Translations under genes and position numbers: made by a program
Shown here: one piece after another, positions 10,201-12,713 of the stretch
Layout of the letters: every line of letters starts with the position of its first letter
How positions within the stretch are numbered: the stretch's first letter is position 1
The notes under the pieces: generated by a model
Databases searched by the model: none
The model's input: the letters and a program-made list of their open reading frames with translations, nothing else
Told to the model about the DNA's origin: nothing
Origin: Gonium pectorale
Taxonomy: Eukaryota; Chlorophyta; Chlorophyceae; Chlamydomonadales; Volvocaceae
NCBI GenBank assembly: GCA_001584585.1
Contig: LSYV01000099.1
Location: 15,367 to 28,079, forward strand
Direction of reading: 5' to 3'
Length of the DNA: 12,713 nucleotides

Positions 10201-12420
10201 CAGGAAGGCAGGCAGTCATGGCGGTGGCGCCCCCCCCCCCGCCACTGACGCTGCCACTGCCAGCAGCCCAGGTCGTGCATGTACGGCTCGTGTGTATGTG
10301 TTGTGTGTGTGTGTGTTGTGTGTGTGGGTGGGGGTGGGTGGGGGTGGGTGGGTCCACCACTGACGAACAGCAAGCGTACGACAGGACCTGGACAGCGGCG
10401 GCGCCTAGCTGCTGCTGACCAGGCGTACGACTGCATCGAGCAAGATAGGCGGCGGCGGAGGGATTGGATTGGGATGGCTGAGACTGGGGTCGCCGCTGCA
10501 AGAGTTGGGTCCGGGGCTGGATGCTGATGAGGGAAGGAGGGGGGGCCGAGGCTCAGCCATCGCCGTGTATCTACCGCTCGATCGTGGGGGGGGGATGCTG
10601 TCCAAATGCTGTCGTACGCTGCTGGCTGCGTGCATCAGCGCTGTCTGCACAAAACCTGCGGGCTCTCCCCAAGTATCCTTGTTGGTATCTCCTCAAGGAA
10701 GATATGTTTGTTATGGGGAGGGGGGGGGGCGGTGGGGGCGGTGGATGCTCCCATCGCAGAATGGCAGTAGGGGCCGCAGGCAGGAAGGCAGGCAGTCATT
10801 GCGTGCCCGCCCTCCCCACCATTGCTACTGCAACTGCCACTGCCAGCAGCCCAGCGCGTGCATGCGCGTGTCGTGTTTTTGTTGGGGGGGTGGGGGTGGG
10901 GGAGGGAGTCCACCACCCACGTCCCGCCTGCTGTTTACTGACAGCCAGCGTACGACAACATACGGACAGCGGCGGCGCACTGGCCCTCAGCCGCCAGCTG
11001 CTGCTGACCAGGCGTACGACTGCATCTATCGAGCAACTGCCGGCATGTGCTCCACCCAACCACATCTTTCCCCACAGCCACCTTCTGCCCCTGCTGGTCA
11101 TCAACCACCAACCAACGCCCAACACACCCTCGATCGGGCTGACTGTGTCGTTCATGTTTGACCGCAGGACGGCTGTACGCCTCTGTACATTGCTGCCCAG
11201 AAGGGACACGTGGAGGCCGTTGCGGCGCTGCTGACGGCGGGCGCCAACAAGGATGCGGCAACCAAGGTGCGCCCGGGCGGCGGTGGCGGAGGTGGCGGTG
11301 GTCATGTTGTGGGTGGGAGCGAGGTGCCGGTTGTCGTCTGTCAGCAGCAGGGGCTCGGGGATCCAGCCTGCTTGGTCGCCTCACTCTGGTGGGTGGGTGG
11401 ATGTGCCGCCGTACGGGTCGCCATGCATGCCATGTACGACATACACGGACCATCCAGGCGTCGTACGGTGCCAGTGCACCGGCCCCTCCACCGCCTCCCA
11501 TCCCCCGCCCCCTGGTTGGGGCTGAGCGCATTACGTGCACATTGAGCTGGGGCGGGGGGAGGGGGAGGGGGGATTAGCGGGGGGGGGGGGGCGGGGCGGG
11601 GCAGGATCTGATATTTTAGATGTATGGCTGTAAAGAGAGGCGGCGGCTGCGGTGGAGGGATTGGATTGGGCTGGGGCGGGATGTCGATGAGGGAAGGAGG
11701 GGGGGCCGAGGCTCAGCCATCGTCGTGTATCTGTCGCTTGTGGGTGGGGGGGGACGCTGTCCAAGTGCTGTCGTACGCTGGCTGCGTGCATCAGCGCTGT
11801 CTGCACAAAACCTGCCAGCTCTCCCCAAGTATCCTTGTTGGTATCTCCTCAAGTTAGATATGTTTGTTATGGGGAAGGGGGGGGGGCGCCGGATGCTTAT
11901 CGCAGAATTGCGGTAGGGGCCGCAGGCAGGCAGAAAGGCAGGCAGTCATTGCGTGCCCGCCCTCCCCACCAGCCACTGCCACTGCCACTACGACTGCTAG
12001 CAGCCCAGGGCGTGCATGCGCGTGTCGTGTATGTGTGTTGGGGGGTGGGTAGAGGGTCCACCAACGACATCCAGCCTGCTATTGACCGACAGCCAGCGTA
12101 CGACAGTGTCTGGACAGCGGCGGCGCACCGGCCCTCAGCCGCCAGCTGCTGCTGACCAGGCGTACGACTGAATCTATCAAGCAACTGCCGTCACGTGCTT
12201 CACCCAACACACATGCATGTTTGTGCACTGCCACCTACCGCCCCTGCTGGTCATCAACCACCAACCAACGCCCAAGCGCATCCTCGATCGGGCTGACTGT
12301 GTCGTTCATGTTTGACCACAGGACGGCGCGACGCCTCTGTTCATTGCTGCCTTCATCGGACACGTGGAGGTCGTTGCGGCGCTGCTGACGGCGGGCGCCA
12401 ACAAGGATGCGGCAACCAAG
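913..12420 (+). CDS. TIR domain-linker-ankyrin repeat protein, 20 exons seen, 3' end outside the window
   Basis: This is a spliced gene: exons 913-1283, 1798-2763, 2926-3109, then 17 ankyrin exons from 3383 to 12420, open at the right edge. The start is the first ATG after an in-frame TGA at 892-894. The visible protein has about 1,070 residues. It begins M-G-N-A-A-S-K (Gly2, Ser6, Lys7, Cys11), which fits N-myristoylation with possible palmitoylation. A TIR domain follows at about residues 54-199, then a low-complexity Pro/Ala/Gln/Gly linker to about 445, a degenerate capping repeat, and 17 ankyrin repeats with TPLHIAA and LLQAGANKEA motifs. TIR domains of this type either cleave NAD+ or act as signalling adaptors, and ankyrin solenoids bind proteins. 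I infer an inner-membrane-associated sensor or immune-like receptor. No nucleotide-binding domain is visible. The family assignment is firm. The cellular role, the organism and the C-terminus are unknown. Confidence 0.85.
1284..1797 (+). other. Intron 1 (phase 2), 514 bp
   Basis: The donor is GTAAAT and the acceptor is TTTTCAACCAG|C. It holds a GT-rich stretch (about 1343-1376), a run of nine C at about 1411-1419 and a long pyrimidine-rich tract to about 1495. Short proline-rich open frames across this tract reflect base composition. I see no embedded gene. Confidence 0.8.
1798..2763 (+). CDS. Exon 2: second half of TIR domain with putative catalytic Glu, then repeat-rich linker
   Basis: The exon begins in the last base of codon 124 and continues T-Y-G-A-T-E-W-T-F-R-E-F, the conserved TIR segment following strand C. 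Trp130 and Glu134 (codon at 1826-1828) match the W...E pattern in which Glu is catalytic in TIR NADases such as SARM1. Strand D is KKPILPVWHSG (142-152), followed by YPPP. The domain ends near RMGCLP (about 199). Residues 200-445 are a Pro/Ala/Gln/Gly linker with QQQ runs and 22-residue repeats. The 3' boundary is uncertain. A GTGGGT donor after 2763 (phase 2) pairs with the acceptor at 2925, and a TCG|GTATGT donor after 2755 (phase 0) pairs with an acceptor at 2890. A textbook CAG|GTGAGC at 2665 is possible but would cut a linker repeat that continues past it. Confidence 0.75.
2441..2596 (+). repeat. 66-bp coding tandem repeat in the linker
   Basis: Two complete 66-bp units (2441-2506 and 2507-2572) and the first 20 or so bases of a third encode a 22-residue unit starting GTPRAAP and containing APSQQQAGGSL. 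The two full units appear identical at the DNA level. Diverged units flank them: GGPPKPAP...SQQQVGG upstream, and GTPRAAPNTTTRQQQAQG then GSPKATVQ...QQPAVG downstream. The period is a multiple of three, so copy-number change keeps the frame. Confidence 0.85.
2764..2925 (+). other. Intron 2, boundaries uncertain
   Basis: Any exon 3 acceptor must lie at or after 2890, because TAG at 2888-2890 is in frame with exon 3. Two solutions keep the frame: donor after 2763 with acceptor ATATGCAG at 2925, or donor after 2755 with acceptor GTTTTAG at 2890. The first has the better pyrimidine tract (CTTTCTTTGTTTGTCGCC). The second has the better donor, with G before GT. Confidence 0.5.
2926..3109 (+). CDS. 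Exon 3: connector and degenerate N-terminal ankyrin-like cap repeat
   Basis: The open frame reads MTVLIKNADKPIQL, a short connector, then EGLCRACFAGDLLTVQQVL. The latter has the spacing of ankyrin helices (L..A...GDL..V..VL) but lacks TPLHIAA, as expected of a capping repeat. The donor is GAG|GTATGC after 3109 in phase 0, which matches the phase of every later exon. If the alternative acceptor at 2890 is used, the exon starts at 2891 and gains a hydrophobic, Cys-containing stretch (SVAFFVCRLICR). Confidence 0.7.
3383..3481 (+). CDS. Exon 4: ankyrin repeat, 33 residues
   Basis: The exon reads DGWTPLHIATSNGH then VVRALLQAGANKEAIEE. It is bounded by ATCTGCAG|GAT and GAG|GTGGGC, is 99 bp long and is phase 0 at both ends. 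It is the first canonical repeat, with Asp1, Gly2, Trp3 and the TPLH turn intact. Confidence 0.9.
3482..3900 (+). other. Intron 4, 419 bp
   Basis: No gene is visible. It contains three perfect 10-bp copies of GGGCTTGCTT at 3791-3820 and ends in a CTCTTGCTCTACAG acceptor. The 63-residue and 98-residue open frames that cross it have no family resemblance. Confidence 0.75.
3791..3820 (+). repeat. Tandem 10-bp repeat, three copies
   Basis: GGGCTTGCTT is repeated three times without mismatch in intron 4, followed by a partial fourth (GCCTT). Confidence 0.9.
3901..3999 (+). CDS. Exon 5: ankyrin repeat, 33 residues
   Basis: The exon reads DGWTPLYIAAMNGHMEV then LLKAGANKNACEK. Acceptor CTCTACAG, donor AAG|GTTGGT, phase 0. 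His7 is replaced by Tyr in the TPLY motif, and variable positions 11-12 are Met-Asn. Confidence 0.9.
4000..4379 (+). other. Intron 5, 380 bp, with an internal duplication
   Basis: A segment of about 35 bp starting AGGCCATCAAGGAGGCTG occurs at about 4086 and again at 4161, a 75-bp offset, with one or two differences. The rest is low in identifiable content and has CATG-rich palindromic bits (GCATGCATG near 4143). Confidence 0.75.
4086..4195 (+). repeat. Direct repeat, about 35 bp, 75 bp apart
   Basis: AGGCCATCAAGGAGGCTGTG followed by TATCC and CATCTCTC appears at 4086 and 4161 inside intron 5. It is a local duplication with no coding content I can recognise. Confidence 0.8.
4380..4481 (+). 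CDS. Exon 6: ankyrin repeat, 33 or 34 residues, NAGNAG acceptor
   Basis: The exon reads (K)DGWTPLHVAAQSGHVEVI then LLQAGTNKNAVAK, donor AAG|GTAGGA. The acceptor is CACAGAAG|GAC. Splicing at the first AG gives 34 codons starting Lys, and the second AG (exon start 4383) gives exactly 33 starting Asp, like its neighbours. Confidence 0.88.
4679..4780 (+). CDS. Exon 7: ankyrin repeat, 34 residues
   Basis: The exon reads AAGWAPLHIAAQHGQVQAV then VLVQAGANKDLADK. Acceptor CACTTGCAG, donor AAG|GTGCGC, phase 0. Thr4 of TPLH is replaced by Ala, and one extra residue lies at the N-terminal loop. Confidence 0.88.
4941..5039 (+). CDS. Exon 8: ankyrin repeat, 33 residues, divergent
   Basis: The exon reads AGCTPLHIAVQTNHVEVV then LLQEGANMRTVNK. 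Acceptor TATCCGCAG, donor AAG|GTGGGT, phase 0. The conserved Gly13 after helix 1 is Asn and the AGANKE loop is EGANMR, so this repeat has drifted more than most. Confidence 0.88.
5040..5398 (+). other. Intron 8, 359 bp
   Basis: The donor is GTGGGT and the acceptor is CATCGCATACAG. There is no gene, repeat or structure that I can support. The 81-residue frame across it ends in a Gly/Phe-rich stretch and has no recognisable family. Confidence 0.7.
5399..5497 (+). CDS. Exon 9: ankyrin repeat, 33 residues
   Basis: The exon reads AGFMPLHLAAQSGSVEAV then LLQAGANVEALGE. Donor GAA|GTGAGC, phase 0. Met replaces Thr4 and Ser replaces His14; the core Leu, Ala and Gly positions are intact. Confidence 0.88.
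5772..5870 (+). CDS. Exon 10: ankyrin repeat, 33 residues
   Basis: The exon reads GGRTPLHVAAACGHVEVV then LLHAGANKEAKEQ. Acceptor ATTGTTTTCAG, donor CAG|GTGCGT, phase 0. It is a canonical repeat with Arg at surface position 3. Confidence 0.9.
5871..6215 (+). other. Intron 10, 345 bp
   Basis: It contains CAGCTAGCACAGCTAGTGCAGCTAGC (three CAGCTAG boxes, about 5975-6000) and otherwise nothing that I can assign. The acceptor is CTCGTCTCTACAG. Confidence 0.7.
6216..6314 (+). CDS. Exon 11: ankyrin repeat, 33 residues
   Basis: The exon reads GRRTPLHIAALEGKAEVV then LLQAGAHKEAESK. Donor AAG|GTGGGG, phase 0. Surface positions 11-12 are Leu-Glu. Confidence 0.9.
6315..7150 (+). other. Intron 11, 836 bp, with an AT-rich island
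   Basis: This is the longest intron among the older repeats. About 6625-6720 is distinctly AT-rich compared with its surroundings (for example ATATGATATCAATATAG). Near 6366-6392 a short TAG-preceded stretch resembles the TPLH part of an ankyrin exon but has no partner half. No gene was recognised. Confidence 0.65.
7151..7252 (+). CDS. Exon 12: ankyrin repeat, 34 residues
   Basis: The exon reads GGWTPLHIAARHGQVEVL then LLQAGANKEAADEQ. Acceptor CATGCCACAG, donor CAG|GTGGGC, phase 0. It has one extra residue at the C-terminal loop. Confidence 0.9.
7253..7705 (+). other. Intron 12, 453 bp, with a diverged tandem duplication
   Basis: Two related segments about 80 bp apart (about 7489-7533 and 7569-7617) share CCTCTTCA...CTTGCAA, GGTTTG and ATGATTGT blocks. 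This is an old local duplication. No gene was seen. Confidence 0.65.
7706..7804 (+). CDS. Exon 13: ankyrin repeat, 33 residues
   Basis: The exon reads DDSTPLHVAARGGKLDAV then LLQAGANKEAATK. Acceptor CTCTCCACAG, donor AAG|GTAGTA, phase 0. Asp replaces the usual Gly2. Confidence 0.9.
7859..7891. repeat. Perfect inverted repeat, 15-bp stem with 3-base loop
   Basis: TGCGCCTATGCTGTC (7859-7873) is the exact reverse complement of 7877-7891, with GGT between them. It lies in intron 13, 55 bases after the donor, and would form a tight hairpin in the pre-mRNA. Confidence 0.9.
8086..8184 (+). CDS. Exon 14: ankyrin repeat, 33 residues
   Basis: The exon reads DASTPLHVAARSGHIEVV then LLQAGANRAAADE. The acceptor is GATCGCTCGTAG (TAG rather than CAG), the donor GAG|GTGCGC, phase 0. 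Confidence 0.9.
8185..8644 (+). other. Intron 14, 460 bp
   Basis: The donor is GTGCGC and the acceptor is TTTGTTGTTCGCAG. There is no repeat or gene that I can support. Confidence 0.7.
8645..8731 (+). CDS. Exon 15: shortened ankyrin repeat, 29 residues
   Basis: The exon reads IGWTPVYAAARHGRVEVF then LLQAGADME. The donor GAG|GTGGGT ends the repeat four residues early, leaving out the usual EAADK-like loop, while keeping phase 0. Reading on would give a 33-residue repeat ending VGPS, but the next GT (8748) is out of phase. LH in the TPLH motif is VY. Confidence 0.82.
8732..9027 (+). other. Intron 15, 296 bp
   Basis: The donor is GTGGGT and the acceptor is CCTCGTTTATTGCAG. No further content was recognised. 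Confidence 0.7.
9028..9129 (+). CDS. Exon 16: ankyrin repeat, 34 residues, altered loop
   Basis: The exon reads YGWAPLHVAAASGQVGEV then LLQARVCNVEAADK. Donor AAG|GTGGGT, phase 0. The AGANKE loop is replaced by ARVCNVE, so the beta-turn after helix 2 is probably changed. Confidence 0.87.
9283..9381 (+). CDS. Exon 17: ankyrin repeat, 33 residues, first of the younger group
   Basis: The exon reads DGATPLHFAAACGIAEMV then ALLRVGANKEAANK. Acceptor TTGATTCCAG, donor AAG|GTGCGC. Its helix 2 begins V-A-A-L-L as in exons 18-20, and the intron that follows shares sequence with the introns after exons 18-20. Confidence 0.9.
9382..9767 (+). other. Intron 17, 386 bp
   Basis: Its first 60 or so bases (GTGCGCCCGG, then GGTCATGTTGTGGGTGGGA) and its last 80 or so (CTGGTCACCAACCACCAACC to TGTGTCGTTCATG) match the corresponding ends of intron 19. 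The middle, including a run of nine or ten G at about 9591-9600, is unique. It is a relic of the exon duplication series. Confidence 0.75.
9768..9866 (+). CDS. Exon 18: ankyrin repeat, 33 residues, NAGNAG acceptor
   Basis: The exon reads KGRTPLYIAAYNGHVEVV then ALLTAGANKDAAGE. Donor GAG|GTGCGC, phase 0. The acceptor ATTGCAGAAG|GGC offers two AGs. The second would drop Lys1 and leave 32 residues. Confidence 0.9.
9984..10443 (+). repeat. Intron block A, copy without an ankyrin exon downstream
   Basis: It shares, in the same order as blocks B and C, GCTCAGCCATCG, CTGTCGTACGCTG, GTGCATCAGCGCTGTCTG, AAATATGTTTG, GGCCGCAGGCAGGAAGGCAG, CACTGCCAGCAGCCCAG and CCAGGCGTACGACTG. Unlike B and C, it is not followed by an ankyrin exon. 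Confidence 0.82.
10292..10352 (+). repeat. GT microsatellite passing into a G-quadruplex-like tract
   Basis: TGTG/TTGTG repeats pass into GGGTGGGGGTGGGTGGGGG and so on (about 10326-10352), giving at least six runs of three or more G separated by single T on the transcribed-sense strand. Confidence 0.85.
11168..11266 (+). CDS. Exon 19: ankyrin repeat, 33 residues
   Basis: The exon reads DGCTPLYIAAQKGHVEAV then ALLTAGANKDAATK. Acceptor TTGACCGCAG, donor AAG|GTGCGC, phase 0. It differs from exon 20 at nine bases, all of them amino-acid changing (positions 3, 7, 11, 12 and 17). Confidence 0.92.
11267..12321 (+). other. Intron 19, 1,055 bp, with a G-rich core and block C
   Basis: The first 290 or so bases recur after exon 20. 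A very G-rich stretch (about 11549-11603) follows, then block C, which mirrors block B up to the acceptor TTGACCACAG of exon 20. No gene of its own was seen. Confidence 0.8.
11549..11603 (+). repeat. Long G-rich, quadruplex-like tract
   Basis: There are runs of 4 to 13 G broken by single C or A or by ATTAGC, on the sense strand of intron 19. It marks the junction between the flank copied after exon 20 and block C. Confidence 0.85.
12322..12420 (+). CDS. Exon 20: ankyrin repeat, 33 residues, last in the window
   Basis: The exon reads DGATPLFIAAFIGHVEVV then ALLTAGANKDAATK. Acceptor TTGACCACAG, donor AAG|GTGCGC, phase 0. The donor and the copied intron that follow show that the gene continues past the window. 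Helix-1 surface positions are the hydrophobic pair Phe-Ile, unlike exon 19 (Gln-Lys). Confidence 0.92.
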
Positions 12421-12713
12421 GTGCGCCCGGGCGGTGGCGGCGGTGGCGGCGGCGGTCATGGTTGTAATGTGGGTGGGAGCGAGGTGCCGGTTGTCGTCTG
12501 TCCGCAGGGGCTCGGGGATCCTGTCCGCTTGGTCGCCTCACTCTGGTGGGTGGGTGGATGTGCCGTACGGGCCGCCATGCATGCCATGTACGACAGTCAC
12601 GGACCATCCAGGCGTCGCACGGTGCCAGTGCGCTGGCCCCTCCACCGCCTCCCATCCCCCGCCCCCTGGTTGGTGCTGAGTGCATGACGTGCACATTGAG
12701 TTGGGGCGGGGGG
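12421..12713 (+). other. Intron 20, 5' part
   Basis: It is nearly identical to the first 290 bases of intron 19 and stops at the start of the G-rich core. The layout predicts another block and another ankyrin exon about 0.8-0.9 kb beyond the edge. Confidence 0.75.

Larger units (their letters stand above)
9867..11167 (+). other. Intron 18, 1,301 bp, containing two copies of a repeated intron block
   Basis: It starts like intron 19 (GTGCGCCCGGGCGGCGG ... GGGGATCCAGCC). It then holds block A (about 9984-10443) and, after only about 10 bases, the start of block B (about 10448-11167), which runs into exon 19. The open frames in it (several of 75-237 codons on both strands) arise from G/C-rich repeats and show no family. 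Confidence 0.8.
10448..11640 (+). repeat. Tandem unit B: intron block plus exon 19 plus downstream flank
   Basis: This is the first complete copy of a unit of about 1.15-1.2 kb, running from the GGCGGCGGAGGGATTGG box to just before the same box at about 11640. It includes exon 19. The second copy starts at about 11638. The offset is 1,154 bp at the exons and 1,160 bp at GCTCAGCCAT. Confidence 0.88.
11638..12713 (+). repeat. Tandem unit C: second copy, cut by the window edge
   Basis: This is a direct copy of unit B, including exon 20 and the first 293 bases of the following intron. In about 240 aligned intron bases after the exon I count about 13 substitutions (near 5%) plus small indels. Confidence 0.88.

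Noticed and set aside
10469..11234. Frames of 230 and 237 codons on the plus strand within intron 18
   Set aside because: They run through poly-G tracts and repeat blocks in two frames at once, cross the true exon 19 in the wrong frame, and do not keep the same protein in block C.
1..12713. Bacterial defence island, CRISPR array, tRNA or transposase
   Set aside because: TIR alone suggests a defence link, but the gene is spliced; no spaced repeats, cloverleaf or transposase motif was seen on either strand.

Overview
The window looks like nuclear DNA of a green alga, probably a chlorophyte of the Chlamydomonadales type. The reasons are intron-dense structure, GC-rich codon use, donors of the GTGCGC/GTGGGT/GTGAGC kind with pyrimidine-rich CAG/G acceptors, G-, C- and GT-rich introns, and an SPPPPPQP-type proline-rich stretch at the left edge. 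No bacterial operon, RNA gene, CRISPR array or intact transposon was found. The clade is inferred from these features only.

Nearly all of the window (913 to at least 12420, plus strand) is one gene that runs off the right edge. I resolve 20 coding exons, about 1,070 residues. Exon 1 and the start of exon 2 encode an N-terminal M-G-N-A-A-S-K myristoylation-like signal and a complete TIR domain (about residues 54-199) that keeps a Trp and a Glu at the position of the catalytic Glu of TIR NAD hydrolases. The rest of exon 2 is a Pro/Ala/Gln/Gly-rich linker with 22-residue tandem repeats. Exon 3 is a capping, degenerate ankyrin-like repeat. Exons 4 to 20 each encode exactly one ankyrin repeat of 33 (rarely 34 or 29) residues, and every one of these introns lies in phase 0. 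The likely product is a membrane-anchored intracellular TIR-ankyrin receptor or signalling enzyme whose ankyrin solenoid binds a ligand and whose TIR domain signals. The function is inference.

Region by region: 1-145 is a proline-coding minisatellite, possibly the tail of another gene. 146-912 is 5' flank without a recognisable gene. 913-2763 is the TIR and linker. 2926-9129 is the older ankyrin exons (LLQAG type) in single-copy introns. 9283 to the end is a younger array (LLTAG type, exons 17-20) whose introns are themselves copies of one another. Exons 19 and 20 sit in direct tandem copies about 1.15 kb apart, and the intron before exon 19 contains a third copy of the same intron block that seems to have lost its ankyrin exon. 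The differences between exons 18, 19 and 20 are almost all amino-acid changing and fall mostly on the ankyrin surface positions used for binding. This suggests a receptor array growing by exon duplication and diversifying.

All exon boundaries, alignments and difference counts were made by eye from the sequence. The exon 2/exon 3 junction is the least certain.
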